64,000 nt of DNA from Torreya grandis (GCA_037957365.1 JARHVA010000639.1:1704001-1768000), one strand, 5' to 3'. Shown: positions 48,021-61,558, counted from the first letter of the stretch. Program-made: numbers and translations. The notes: generated from the sequence alone by a model not told the origin.

Positions 48021-48640
48021 ATGATCTATCACACATTCTTACCTTTTCTATTGAGGAGATTAGATGTGAAGTATTTTCCTAGTTTTTGCTAAAGATAGAT
48101 GAGATATTAGCTATAGTTTGCATTTAACTTCATCAACGCTTATCAAATATTATGGATAATGTGTATGGTAAAATATATCAATACTTATAAGCACATGCAT
48201 GGTGTTTTTACATTTTAATTTTTGGATTGGACATGTGCTCCAATCTTATCTTTATCTATTTTATTATATCATTTGACATTGTGTCAAATTCTTATTTATC
48301 TTACATGGTGACTTTTATTTCACACTTTATATTGCTTATAATGTCATTTATGTTTGCTTATGGAGTCTTCTTTATCATTCTTTTTCTTTTTCTTCTTGAA
48401 AAAATCCCTTTTTCTCTTTTTATGATTATTTTCTTTCTTATCTCTATATACATAGATAAATTTCATTGTTACTCGGTTATACAAGCCTTGTTCTCTTTAG
48501 TCAGTCCTTCATTACTATGTGATCAGTTAGCAAACAATTTATCTCATTATAATCTCCTTTTATTGGTCCACTTTGGATCTCCTCTATTCCTTTTATTCCA
48601 TTTTCAAAAACTAAACATATACATGGTTAAGACTTGAGAT
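48021..48640 (+). pseudogene. E3 conserved helix plus hydrophobic C-terminal tail
   Basis: After the stop at 48018 the frame continues with FSIEEIRCEVFSQFLLKIDE and QLHQRLSNIMDNVYGKIYQY, then an open run at 48227-48637 rich in Ile, Leu and Phe with several possible membrane segments (for example FFIILFLFLLEKIPFSLFMI). The first part is matched in E5 on the minus strand (63810-63990: IEEIKIES, MRIDETL, IQLYRD, DNICLKIY), and the hydrophobic part is matched at 63200-63820. Conservation in two copies supports real coding. A membrane role is inferred from hydrophobicity only. Confidence 0.5.
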
Positions 48641-50332
48641 AACATGTTGGTTCATTGTTAAGCCTCTGTGTTCTAGTCAGTCTTATTTTTGGTCACTTAG
48701 CTTCCTTTAGCCTAAGCCTACATCTCATTCATGTGTATCACTTTATCTCTCATGATTGGTCATTCCATGTCCATATGGAGGAGGAATCTTTAAAAACCCC
48801 CTTCAAAACATTCAAAATCCAAATCATTTAACAAAAGGAAATGGTACAAATGACAAAAACATTCAAAATATTTAAAATTCAAATCACACTAAAAGATATG
48901 ATCCAAATCACATCTCTTTCTTCTAGTCGAATCTCAAACTACACAGTTGGCCTCTCACAAGAGCCGAGGTCCATTGGGGTATGGTAGGCCAATAGATTAG
49001 AAAAGGAGATAAAAAATCTTTTAGTGCTCTCATTTAAGTACCCAATCTTCGTAGTAGATAAACGACTCTGTAGGGGGTCCTAAGGAATATCGAACACATC
49101 ATGGGAAGGTAGGTCCATTTTAATTTTCTTATACCAATATACCTTTATGAGTTGATCTTAGTAGCATGCTTATTTTCCTACACAACTTAGTGTCTATAGT
49201 GAACAAATTTCCTTTGTACATTGATGGTCACTAGTCACTTAGTGTCTTCTCATGTCCTTAGCATGCTTCTTATTTCCTAAGGTCTTCTCATAAGATGCCT
49301 AATTTATGATTGTTTACATTCCCTTTTTCACTCCCTACATTCCACATATTTCCCCTTGAGAAATATTGTTTTGTTCACTGATTACTCCTCTAGGGATTCC
49401 ATTTGTGAGTTGTAGTGTAATATCATGGATAGGACCTGACCTTCCTCACAAATTACCATAATTTCACATTCCTATTACCGACACCCATTTTTACCAGATT
49501 TTCACATTATTCCACCTCATTGGTGTTCCCTTTATGAATTGCAATATAAGACCATGGGTAGGACCTAGCCTTCCTCACAAAATTTTCTAATAATCCAAGT
49601 CAAAACAAAATTGCATGTGTCAAATATGAGATAAGATTTTATTGATTATGAAGTTACACATCATTGACATGCTTCATATATTGATTTAATATGTTTTATG
49701 CTTAATTCATTACTTTTTCACTTTTATCTTCTTATTTTTAGATTCCATGTAATAATCTAACCATTTCTTGAATTTTTCATACTTCCTGGCTTGAATTAGT
49801 ATGATAAATTTAAGACCAATTTTGCCAATTTTGTTTTTATTTTATACTTCCCAACATGATTTAATATGATTTATTGACTTAATCAATTTGTTTTTATACC
49901 AACTATCCTTTTACGTGCTTTCTACTTTATTCAATTACTTTCATACTTCCCAACATGATTTATTGTGATTCGACTTGTTTTAAATAGGTGCCAATTTTTC
50001 TCTTAGTTTAAAAAAAAAATTGTTCCATCTTATTTTACCACCCTTTGGTTCTTTATACTTAGTCATTTTATTGTTATTAGACATTTCCCAACATGAAATA
50101 GTGTGTAGTACATTTTTTATTGATTGATTATATTTTACCAAGTCATTTTTGCTTGTTTCTTTTTAACCATGCATGTGTCCAACATAATGCTAGAAAAGAA
50201 ACTGCAACTCATATATTTATTATAGCATATACAACAATAGCTTAATATATGTGCTATAAAGAAATATATCCAAGCATCCAAAACCACAACCATAATATAA
50301 ACACATAAATTCAACATCCAACTGCTAAAATG
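48641..50332 (+). other. E3 3' region with two tandem repeat sets
   Basis: Noncoding. It matches E5 (61560-63200) in reverse. Two units of a CATGGATAGGACCTGACCTT-like repeat lie at about 49370-49580, period about 129 bp. Four units carrying ATACTTCCCAACATGA lie at 49680-50130, spaced about 70-125 bp. Several short ORFs here have no support. Confidence 0.6.
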
Positions 50333-50628
<296 letters not shown>

Positions 50629-50649
50629 CATGTGTTTTTACAAAGTATA

Positions 50650-52670
50650 ACAATATACATCATCCTAGCTCTATGGTTGGGCTCTATCATGTCTATCTTG
50701 TGGCCTAGCCACACTACCCATAGATGCCTTAGAATATCCCCTCTAAATAGACACTATAAATAGGTTGTCTGAGATCTTAGACCTATCACATGTTCCTATA
50801 GGTTGGCCACTTAGGCCTATACCTATGCTAGCTAAGTTTGCACCTATGATAATTGGGTCATGGTAGCCATACGCATGAATCTCTCCTGAGCCAAGTCCTA
50901 CAATGCTTATGCCTCTCCCACTCCTACCCCTACTAGTGGTTTTGGTTCCTCCCTACACACCTATACTTGCCTTGCATCTTCTTATGCTAGTCTAACTAGA
51001 TCTTTGAGGTAGTTACTATCTCAATATCCTCTAGTGTCACCAGGTCATATGGCACTAACACCTCATCAAAGATCTCATGAAGTGATCCCATCACTTGGGA
51101 TCCCCATATGGTCTCCTCCTTTATAAAATATTCAAAATTTAAACTAGATAGATATCAGATCATAGATATATCTCAAAAATCTATCTCTAATATATCTCAA
51201 ATAACTTAAATAAAATTCAAACCATATATTATTACCTATCGGTGTGTTGCCTACTATTATCTCACCATCAATGCAACCATCAAGCATGATCTCTACATTA
51301 ACACATCCTTTGAGTACCTCCTTTATAGGTTACCACCCAAGATAAAATCCTAAGGTCACCACTCTTGCCAATCTCAGGGTACACCTAAGTGGTACCTCTA
51401 TCACCCGACTCTATCTTGGCCCACCTAATGGGTCATCTAGGATGACCACTATTTTTAATCTTTCCCACTATTGGTGTCTTTATCGATGGTGCAACTGATA
51501 TGGTTACCTCTCCTCCTACTATGGTGTTGGTAGTGGTACCTTTGGCACTCCTACATCTACATCCATATCTTTTCTATTTGTTGCTTATCATGCTTGACCA
51601 ATCCATGGTCTTTTACACCATGGTCTTAACATTAGCTTAGTAACTAGTGGCCCTAATCTTCCTTTCCCCCTTGGATCTCTCACATGCTTGGCCCAAAATG
51701 TGGGTACCACTATCAATGTTGTTAGGTGAGGGAATCTTATTTGTCTTGGTACATGTGCCATTAGATGTAGCTCTATCTACCAGGTATAATGGCTTGTAAT
51801 CTATGTCGATGCTAATATTGGTGCCACTATCTCCCAACTTGGCCATACCATATCAATGTGCCTATATGGATAACACATAATGTCTATCTACCTAATTTTT
51901 TATAGCACCAGCATGTGGGGCATGGCCCATGTTACCTGATCATGTCTCCACCTCTATACCTAAAGCAATCAATCATCAACCACATGGGGTAACCTAGTTG
52001 GTTGATACATCAAAAATATCTCATATATCCATGAATTTAGAAAGATGATAGGCCCCATATACTTCTACCCTCTGGGTAGCATCCCATGCATGTCATTCAT
52101 AAGTTTTACCTAGATGACATAACCTAAATCATATAGTACCCCATGCTCTAATATAGTCTGGCATAAGACTATCACATATAGTGGTACCTTGCCATTTGAT
52201 TTGTGATAGAACACATATTTTGTAAAAAGCCCTATAGCCACCTTTCAGATATCTAGAATATAAGATGTATAAACATCGAACAAGCTAACTCTCAACCTAA
52301 AATATATCCTCTCTGATCCCATTTCCCATATGGTTAAGGCTCTCCTCTCCCCCTATCCATTTGGTATACCCATGACCATAGGTGTACCTCCTATCGATAG
52401 TCCATGTATAACATGGATGTCCTCTAGGTGATACCCAACTTAATGGTATCCCCATCCAACTCCCACCTAAATGTGTTAGTCAATCATTCATGGGCTCTTA
52501 GGAACATGACTATCAGATATGAACTCAATGGGACTCAACACATCTCTACAATCCCTCCTAGACCTAATACAACCAATATTAAACAATCCTCATTTGTCAA
52601 TCACTTCAAGAGGTCTGGGATCCATGTCATGTCCACCAACCTCCAAAATCTTGGATGCTCTTGCAACTAT
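50650..52670 (-). pseudogene. E3 antisense ORF with plant mobile domain
   Basis: Minus-strand reading from about 52665: GLFNIGCIRSRRD (about 52580), then LDGDTIKLGITLEDIHVIHG at about 52450-52390 across a frame change, LSIGGTPMVMG. This fits the PMD N-terminal signature (GEMTxTLxDVxxIxGLPxxG). Downstream to 51637 lies an open 69-codon piece (MAKLGDSGTNISIDIDYKPL). It then continues with Ser/Thr-rich sequence to 50650. E5 carries the homologous region on the plus strand. Function is as in E4; broken by stops and frameshifts. Confidence 0.65.
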
Positions 52671-53780
52671 AAAATAATAAAAAAATGTATTAGATCCTCC
52701 ATGCCATTTATAATTAAAATACATTCTTTTCAAATTTTAACAAAAACTAGCCTAATTTACTTTAATCTATTAATTTTTTATCTATTTGACCTATTTTAAG
52801 CCTACACAGCTATTTCAATACTTAGTCAGCCATTTTGGGCCTTTATAGCACTCTTTTAGCCTCTTGCATGCATTTTCATATTATTCTGGGCACTTAGTCA
52901 AACATTAGGTTGACCAAATTTTCCTCATTTTGACTAGGTTGACTTAACAAACTAAGTCGACCCTTTGATTTTTCCCCCTTTAATACTAAGTTAACATATA
53001 CCTACTAAGTTGATAGTGGAGAATTAACAAATTTTCAGCCTACTAGGTCAACCTATTTGGTTCTACCTGTCGACCCCTTTCATTGCTAGTAATAAATGCC
53101 TTCTAATAGTTATTACTCTGATCCCTTTAAACCCATTTCCCTATTTGGTTTATTTTACCCTTAGTAATTTTTTGGGGTTCATTTCATTTCTTATAATTTA
53201 TCTAAATTAAAATTTTCTATAAAACACTTAAATTTAATAAAATATTCAAAAACAAGTTTGAAATTCTCAGTTGCCTACCTTTGTTGTACACGTTGTGGCC
53301 GTTGGGAGTCCCTCTCATCTCGACTATCATCTCCTTGCCATTATAGCTTTATTTCCTCTCATTTGGTCTCTCAAAGCTCTTTTTTCTCTCACTCACAAGT
53401 CAACAATAATAAATTACTTCCCTTTCACCCTATTTAAACTTACTTTTCACAGTTCCTTACCTTTCAAATATTTTTCATCAGATTCCTCATTTTTCCCATA
53501 TCTTTGTTTTTACTAACCCATTTTTCAAACCATAAAATGTTTTATAATCATTACATCATAGATAATTTTTTCCACTACTATATTCCTATATTCTAAAAAT
53601 TTATATTCTTGTCTATTTTTTGCATTAATATCTAGAGGTTTGCCTAATGTTCTTCACATTAGACACCCTCACTTCTCTCATAGTCTACTTATTTATCTAC
53701 ATCACTAAGGTAAGTAAAGGTATGTGTTTTTCAATTCTATCTTTTTATTTATCTTATTTGATGTTTACTATATTTTACTT
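52671..53780 (+). other. E3 3' region before S2
   Basis: Noncoding, AT-rich. Several ACTAGGTTGACT/ACTAAGTCGACC motifs occur at 52930-53070. A block at 53640-53760 (GTTTGCCTAATGTT, CACTAAGGTAAGTAAAGG, TGTGTTTTTCAATTCTAT) is matched in E5 in reverse at about 58290-58420. The open frame at 53271-53516 has no support. Confidence 0.5.
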
Positions 53781-54960
53781 TACAGACACCTAAATCTGGC
53801 CACCGATAACCTCCAATCAGGATTTTGGCCAATTTCCACCCAAAATGCACAATTTGGCCTAAAAACACTAAAGCACATTAAAAATATTTAAAATTGATAT
53901 AGTCAAATGCTAATTCTGGCTAGGGTATCATTAAAGGGGGCAATGCAATTTATGGTCTAACTAACTTTGATTAGATCATCCTGAGTCAAAATGCCAATTT
54001 TGCACCTAGGTACTCTGGATTACTCTTTCCTATTAAATCTTCTACATAAGACACGTGCCTTTGTTATTTGTTGTTGACAATATCCTAAATGGTAATATGG
54101 TTCCAATGCATCTGAAATTAACTTCCAATTCCAATCTGGTTGAATTTTAGACCAATAACAAGGCATTCTAATCCATTTGAGTAATTTGTGCACAAAGTGC
54201 TTAATCATGTTTAAGAGCTAATTAATCCAAATCAAGAGCCTAATCAATAAATCCATGGAAACTTGTTAAATAATTTATTTTGGAAATGAATATTGAATAT
54301 TTGCATCATTAGGTGACCTCATTTCTTGGGAAGACATCCCTAGGTCATAAATGCCACAAATATAAAGATTCATGCCTCTCATGCCTCATCAAAGCCCTCC
54401 ATGCCTCTTAATTGCTCCTTTATCCCAAATATTTATGAGCCTATTTATCAATTATAATTGCATAAATAAATTAATCCTTAGTCACACATCTCAATCTGAA
54501 GATGGATGGTTCAAGTTGATTTTGATCAATCTCAAAAATCTATAAATAGGAGGCCTTACCACATCATCTCTAAGCTTAATTTTTGCAAAGTTATAATGCA
54601 AGATTGGTTCCAAAAGATTTCATGCAACTATTTCTACCATGCCAAATTGATTCCAAGCCAAGCCAAGCCACAAGCCAAAGGTGCCAAGGAGATATGGAGG
54701 TAGCCAAGCTTCCATTGCCAAGGACATCATGAGCACAAAACTGAGCTAGCCACTACTATAAAGGCATTTGGAGCATCTAAGGAAGGTAAAGGAGTTCTTG
54801 TTTTTTTCCTTAATTTTTAGTTGTGTTTGTCATTTTTTTTTTGTTACTAAGCTCACCCTAGTAAATAGGCATGAATATGTTAGCTTAGTGTGTTTTTGAT
54901 TTGGTTTCATTCACTAACACAATACTAATCTCTTATTCTTAGTCAAATTCCTAGTTCACA
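53781..54960 (+). mobile_element. S2: solo LTR in the E3 3' region
   Basis: Bounded by the perfect 5-bp duplication TACTT (53776-53780 and 54961-54965). It starts TACAGACACC (expected TGTAGACACC, two transitions) and ends CTAGTTCACA. It is 1180 bp, with TATAAATA at 54541-54548. E5, at the equivalent place, lacks it: in E5 the flanking sequences are directly joined. The TGTAGACACC start suggests a Tat-like family; the body is not like E4. Confidence 0.85.
54541..54548 (+). promoter_or_regulatory. TATA box of S2
   Basis: CTATAAATAGGAGGCC, about 760 bp into the 1180-bp solo LTR, where a U3/R boundary is expected. Confidence 0.65.
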
Positions 54961-54965
54961 TACTT

Positions 54966-55014
54966 AGCATTAACATTATGTGTTAACATGTTCTATTCTT
55001 GAAGCACCATCCCA
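54966..55014 (+). other. E3 3' LTR upstream junction
   Basis: About 50 bp of E3 sequence (AGCATTAACATTATGTGTTA...) that aligns with E5 in reverse at about 58213-58260 but not with the 5' LTR. No purine tract is visible. Either the PPT has decayed or the LTR extends slightly further left than called. Confidence 0.4.
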
Positions 55015-56250
55015 TGTTGCACTCATGTGACATGTGATGATATTCGATTAGGTCCTATATATACATATAATATTTTCAAACTTTTATCACTTATTAACAT
55101 TCTTTATATTACAGGAACCCATCAAGTTTTAATCTCTCTGAGTATACACTTAAGGGGTGAAACTAAAAAATGGGTGGGTACATCATTGGTGCTTCACAAG
55201 ATTGTTGTTCCTTTTATCACTTATTATTTACACATTTGCTTGTTGAAAACCTTATCCCTAGGCTTGTTCTTCTTTTTTGTACACTCCTGAGTAATTTTCC
55301 ACCTTTTGACCCCCTTTTCCTAACATTAGCCCCTTTTTGATTGTTTAATGTACTAGGTCGATTGGGTCAACCCTATAAAGTTTTTAGTGAAATTCATTTA
55401 GGTTCTATGTCAGCTCTTAGCTAACCTAGCCTATGACCTAATGAATTTCTATCCATAACTATGCTAGGTCATCTAGGTTGACCCTATCAACTGAAACTTT
55501 TAGAATGGCTTAAGGTTAAATCCATCCATATATATAAGTTCATTTTTCCTTTATTTAGAGAAGAGAAGAAGAAGTAATATCTATTGCATGTCTGCTTATC
55601 CACCATTCTACTTGAAGAGCAAGCTTAAGGTTTCATACTTTTTTTGGAAATATAGATCTTATCTAGTGGAGAATTCTTTTGGATGTATTGATAGATTGTG
55701 TAGCCTAGAGTTAATTTGTCTTTGTCATCCTTACATACCACAACAACCTCTTTCAAAGCACCTTATCCAAGGGAGATACTGACGCTCAGTGGGTTCATAT
55801 TCGAAGGTAAGTATTCCTAAATTTGTTCCTCCTTTTTAAGAGTATATAGATATGCATTGGTACTTCTCTTCCATACATTAGGATTATGTATACGTTGATG
55901 TGAGTATATGTCTTCTATGTATGTTTATGTTTGTTGTTTCTAACCCCCACTTTATTCCATAAGCTTTGGTGAACTTTAGATTAGACTTTAATTTACTTTT
56001 TATTAGTTTAGAGAATATAAAACATAGGACCTAACTAGGGTTATTGCATGATTGTGCTTGATTAGAGGCTTTAGAAACCTTCTTCACATTGTGTATTGTG
56101 ATAAGAGATCCCCTAATTAGGTCTATCAAATCCCCATATTGGTCATGTTCCTAATTATCTAATGTATCCCCAATCAAAAGTGTATGGTAGGATCTATCTT
56201 CTCTGAGTTAAGATTAATTTATAAACATGATGCATTTTTGATTGCATACA
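55015..56250 (+). repeat. E3 3' LTR
   Basis: Partner of 23742-24937; starts TGTTGCACTCATGTGACA, ends GATTGCATACA. TATATATA at 55529-55536 is the probable TATA box. ACTAGGTCGATTGGGTCAAC at about 55353 is the dyad motif. The open frame 55027-55290 is LTR sequence. Confidence 0.8.
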
Positions 56251-56990
56251 AATATCTTGACTATTTTCCATGAACTTGATGAGTAGGCATCATCTCCAGT
56301 GCCTGAACCTATAATGGACCATGCATTGAGAGAATAAATCTATAAAGATAAGTAGAAATTCATATGCCAGGTTGATGAAGGTGTTAGTTTTGATCCACTT
56401 GACCCATCTACTGATCATTTAGTTGTGCCCATATAATATGTCATGTGCAATGTCCATGACACCATAGAGGATGAACAACATCCATACTTGAAGCTACTTT
56501 AGACTATTCAATGAAATATTGACATGAAAGAAGTACCTAAGATAGATATTATGGGGGACTACTAGTCTGATACAGATATCTCTAAGGTGTTTGAGATTTT
56601 AAAAAAATATCAAGATGTCTTCCCATGGAACTATACTAAAATTAAAGGTATTCATTCTTATTTAGGCAAGATGCACAAAAAGTTGGTAGAGGGTGCATGA
56701 CCTGTCAGGATGAGGCCTTATCAGATGCATCCCAACTTGTGTGCTTGAGTCAAGGAAGAAATTGATAGCATGTTTTTTGCAAGAGTAATTACTCCTATAT
56801 ATGAGTTTGAGTGGGTGAGCCCCATGGTTATAAGTATCAATAAGGATGGATGCATTTATATCTATGTGGATTATCAGGTACTCAATGTTGCTTACATAAC
56901 TGACCCCTTTTAGATACTTTCACTAAAGAGATACTCAAAGGACTTAATGGGTGTGAAATCTTTACTTTTACAAATGACTTCTCTGGATAT
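56251..56990 (+). pseudogene. pol: E1 RT fragment between E3 and E5
   Basis: Pre-RT linker with DPLDPSTDHLVV and EVPKIDIMGDYQSDTD, then ILKKYQDVFPWNYTKIKGI (about 56600), PVRMRPYQM, WVSPMVISINKDG (56812), IYICVDYQVLN and, after a frame change, GCEIFTFTNDFSGY ending at 56990. That is the middle of the RT palm. E5 starts at the next base. It matches the RT of E2 best. The five bases before E5 are GATAT. Confidence 0.8.
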
Positions 56991-58212
56991 TGTATACAAA
57001 GAAAAATTTAGCTAACCTATTAATCAATCCTATTTTAGAGAAGATAAATCCTATTTACACTTCTATTTGTTGATACATTATATATTCAAGTTCATAACCA
57101 AGATAGATCTGCTAGACCTAACTAAGGGATCTCTTACTATAATAATGTCACTAGAGAGGGTTCCAAATCCTCTAGTCAAGAAATACTATATAATAACCCT
57201 AGCCAGGTCTTATGTTTTCATATTCACTAAGTAAATGATAAGTAAATTAAAATCTAATATAGTGCTCACCAAAGCTTATGACATAAAGTGGGGGTAATAA
57301 ACATAAAAAGTAGACATGCATATAATATCTATACTCAAGTCAATGTATAGGAAGTCCCGATGCATGGGACAGAAGTAAAAATGTAAATATATCTACTCTT
57401 ACAAAGGAGAAACAAAGTTAGGAATACTTACCTTTGAAGATGAACTTATTGAGCCTCAATCTCTCCATTGACCAAGGTGTTTTGCAAGAGGTTGTTGTGG
57501 TATGTAAAGATAACAAGGATAAGATAGCTCTAAGCCATACAACTTCTCTATGCATCTAAAAGACTTCTACATAAGACAAGATATGTATCCCCAAAGAAAG
57601 TATTAAAACCCTAATAAATGCTCTTAAAGTAGAATGATGGACAAGAAGATGCACAATATAACATTTTTCTTCTTCTCTTCCTAATAAATGATATAAATTA
57701 ATGTGTATATATATCTAAATCTAACCCTAAACCCTTTCAAAATTTTAGATGATAGGATTGGCCTAATTCAACTCTATATCGTTAATTGATCAAATTAATT
57801 TAGGTCCCAATCTATATTGGCCAAGGTTGACCTAGACCTGTAATGTGTAAATATCAATTTCAATACAGGGTCGGCCTAAGCTGATAGTGTATGATAAATG
57901 TCAAAAAAGGTTTTAGGCTTAGGAAAGGGATAAGGTAGTGGGTTACTTGGAGTGTGTGATAAAGGTGTCAAATCTTAGGGAAGTGTATATGATAATTTTA
58001 TGTATATATCAAGTGGTGGTGTAGGAGACATCAATCTTGTGAAGCACCAATGGTCTGCCCACCCTTTTCCCAATGCATTTTTTAAGGCATGCACTCAAAG
58101 ATATTGAGACTCAATGGGTTAGAGAAAACATCATTAATTGATAAAGTTTTAAAATATTATGTGTATACATATGCCCCATTTTAATATCATCACATGTCAT
58201 GTAGGTGCAACA
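56991..58212 (-). repeat. E5 3' LTR
   Basis: On plus it runs TGTATACAAAG ... GTAGGTGCAACA. Reversed it aligns with both E3 LTRs, with the same TGTTGCAC start and ATACA end. The plus-strand flank on the left is E1 coding sequence. Confidence 0.8.
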
Positions 58213-59439
58213 AGAGATGGTGATTTGAGAAAAGGACATAGTAACACACAATGCTAAAGTTGAATAAATTACAATAATAAGAAAATAAGATAAATGAAAT
58301 GATAGAATTAAAAAACACATACCTTTATTTACCTTAGTGTTGTAAATAAAAAATGAAGTGAAATAAATGTGAAAGTGTTCAATGTAGGAAACATTAGGCA
58401 AACATGTAGAAATTAATGAAAAAAGAGTGAAAAAATGAAATTTTTGAAAAATATACATGTAATCCATGAAAAGATTCTCTACAATGTCATGATTCCATAA
58501 CATTTGATGGTTCAAAAAAAGATCTAGTATAACTAAATATTTGATAGGTAAATAATTTTGAATAATAAATATAAATAGGATGAAAAACAATTCATTTATT
58601 ATTTTGACTATTATGTGAAAACATTTCTCTAAGAGACCCAAGTTAAGTCTAGAGGTCGACCATAGTGAGGAGATGACAACTATGCAATGGAGAATACATA
58701 GAGACTGTAGCTAGTGCAACACAAGTAAAAAAACATTAATTTCAATTTTTTGAACAATTTTATTTGAAATTGATCTAAATATATAAAATTTAATGGTAGA
58801 CAAAATCTAGACATCAAAACTAACCCTAAAAATATTTTTAGTAAACTAGGGGTAGAACGGGGTAATGGGTAGGAAAAGCTCAAACCAATAAATGCCTAAG
58901 GAATTTATGATAAATGATAAAACAAATTCACCATAAATAAATAATAGAGTCAACCTTATCGACTCAGTTCATAAGGCGAGAAAGAAATAGGGGGTTGAGT
59001 TAGTAGTAGTGGATTGACTTAGTATTACTGAAGGTGGCTGACTATTTACCATTAGGCTAACATAATTTGGAATGAAAATATGGTCGACACAGTACCCTTT
59101 GGCCATGTAATTGGTAATATGTGGTTGATAAAGTTTGTTAAATTGGGGCAACTATGTACCAAAGGGTCGATGTAGTATGCTAAAGTTAGAAAAGGGCTAA
59201 TTTAGTATCAAATAGGTTGATGTAGTCTGAAATAAAAGGGTCAATTGCATACTAGTAGGGTGATGTATTATAATGAGACTATAAAAAGATCAATTTAGTA
59301 TTAAATGGGTTGATGGTGTAGAAAAATAGAAACACTAGAAAATTGAATCAAACAGGCTGATGAAATAGTTAATTTATAAAAAAATTAGAATGTTTAAGAA
59401 TGTGTTTTAATTATTATGACATCGACATCTAATACATCC
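58213..59439 (-). other. E5 noncoding region next to 3' LTR
   Basis: Homologous to E3 52671-53780 plus 54966-55014. It includes several copies of the GTCGAC dyad motif (for example AGTCAACCTTATCGACTCAG at 58948, and GGTCGACACAGTACC near 59083). The minus-strand open frame 58111-58641 spans the LTR edge and looks accidental. Confidence 0.5.
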
Positions 59440-60900
59440 TTTGTTGTTTGATATTTTTTAGAGACATCAAATATTTTGGTGCCTAGTGGATGCATCATGA
59501 CTATCAAATTTATTGGAGTGATTAATAGACATGGATTGGGCTTGACTGGTCACCTTGGGATTTAGAGTCATTATGGAGATGAGATGGATCCCTTTAAGTG
59601 TTTATCTCATTGTCATGTTCCTAGGATCATGGGAATGGTTGACTAACACTTTATGATGGGATATGGGGGGACACCTTTGAGGTGTCCCTCACATCAGAAA
59701 ATGTCCATCCATTTCTTGGACTTTTGATGGGTGGAACATCAATTATTACTGATACACCATATTTAGAGGATGAGAGACAAGCTTTAGCCTAGTGGATACA
59801 TGATCATATAAGATATACCCCATATTGAAAATGAGCTTATTTGATGTCTATCATGCATCCATTCCATACATCTGGAAGGTAGTGATAGGACTTATGATAG
59901 CATGAGTGTTGTGTCAGAAGTCAAATGGCAAGGTACCATTGTACGTGATAGACTTATGCTAGTCAATTTTGGATCAAGGATCACTATATGATTTTGGTTT
60001 TGTCATATGGGTCCAACTCATGTATGATATGTATGGTATGTTGTCTAGAGGATAGAATAATGGGCCTAGCTGTACTCTTGAGCACATGGATATATGAGAG
60101 TTTACCTATGTATTAGCCAACTGTGTTACCCCAAATAATCAATGATAAGTTGCCTCAGGTTGTTCGATGGATGTAAGACCATGTAGTGTAGGTCATACCC
60201 CATGTTACATTAGTATAGACTATCACACAAGGGAAAATAATGTGGTAGTCATAAACTCACATAGCTACCATATGGCTTAGTTGGGTTATTGTTACTATAG
60301 GTTTTGCATGTGTATATCATAGGCCAGTATACTTCATGGGTGGAGCGTCATCCTATGTCTCATGTACCTAGATAAATAGGACTTCCCCATCTAATGGATC
60401 CTCTATTATTGCCTACTTATTAGGCATGATGTGATAAAGAGATGAGAGGGAAAGGAGGTGGAGGGGTACCTCTAGAGATACAAGTGATTAGGTCTTGATA
60501 GGATAGACTATGGGATGGTTGAACATGATAGTAGGAGGTAGTAGGGCTAGGAAGATATGGTATGTATATTGATGTAGTAGAGGAGGGAGCATAAAAATAA
60601 CCATAATAGAGGTAGAATTAGCCACCATGAGCTCATCATAGATGGAGACACAGTTATCTTGAGGAGACATAAATGCTAGTTATCATGTAGGGGTATCCTA
60701 CAGTAGCTCCAAGATATATTTTGTCTATAGAGACCATTAAGGATAAGAATTTGGTGAGATCAAGTGGTAAATATTATATTTTCATTGGTGTGGAAGTAGC
60801 CGATAGAAGAGGTGCTTGATAGGCGAGTAGATGGTGAGACCATGATTAGCTATACCAATACTGGTGAGAAATGTTTTAGTTTGATTTAAGTTTTTGATAT
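59440..60900 (+). pseudogene. E5 antisense ORF with plant mobile domain
   Basis: On the plus strand, antisense to E5: GDTFEVSLTSENVHPFLGLL at 59668-59730, matching the PMD pattern (T-x-T-L-x-D-V-x-x-L-L-G-L). Then YVLANCVTPNNQ, and ERHPMSHVPR-Gln(stop)-IGLPHLMDP at about 60342-60400, the ER.P..V.RQ.G signature near the end of PMD. Homologous to the minus-strand ORF in E3. Stops and frame changes are frequent. Confidence 0.65.
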
Positions 60901-60945
60901 AAAAAACTAATTTCATTGTTGATTATGATAGATATATGATTTGAG

Positions 60946-60946
<1 letters not shown>

Positions 60947-61025
<79 letters not shown>
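60947..61025. repeat. (TG)n(AG)n compound microsatellite
   Basis: An uninterrupted TG run to 60988 followed directly by an AG run to 61025. It is not present at the corresponding place in E3. Confidence 0.95.
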
Positions 61026-61028
<3 letters not shown>

Positions 61029-61540
61029 AATGCCTATCTAGTTTTTGGCTTTATAGATCCTATTATAGAGGAGTTTTAATGGAGAGCCCTGATTATGGTT
61101 GCACATCATGACATTTTGGATGGTGTGTTGTCACCATATGACCCTACCACATTGGATGATCTTGTGGTTCCTTCTACCTTAGCCCAGGTGGGCTGGTTTA
61201 GATTTGTTAGAGAGGTCTCAAGATAACTATAGGCACATGATTATGGGTTATAATCACCAACAGGGTTTAGATATGGAGAGGCACAAACCTAGAAGGCCTT
61301 AGCTCAGGAAAAATTCATACACATGGTAACTACCATCCAACTAGGATAGGTACAAGTCTATGTGTCCAATCTATAGGGACACATTACTAGTTTGAGATCT
61401 TAGGCTACCTCTTTATAGTATATTATATAGAGGGGTTAGTTGTAGGCATCCATGGGTAGCATGGATAGGCAATAGAATAGACATGATGGAACACAACCTT
61501 AGAGTTGTAGTTATTGTATTTTTTACTTTATATTGTATTT
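61026..61540 (+). pseudogene. E5 antisense ORF, distal part
   Basis: The plus strand keeps weak protein-like frames after the microsatellite and aligns in reverse with E3 50650-51150. No domain. Probably the C-terminal, low-complexity part of the PMD protein. Confidence 0.4.
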
Positions 61541-61558
61541 TATATATATATATATATG
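61541..61558. repeat. (TA)n short tract, counterpart of the E3 microsatellite
   Basis: Eighteen bases of TA at the position homologous to the 296-bp microsatellite in E3. Confidence 0.85.

Noticed and set aside
53271..53516. 81-codon plus-strand ORF
   Set aside because: It lies in the noncoding 3' region of E3, is absent from the aligned E5 region and has no domain.
58111..58641. 176-codon minus-strand ORF as a possible membrane protein
   Set aside because: It crosses the E5 LTR boundary and mixes LTR and noncoding sequence; there is no similar frame in E3.
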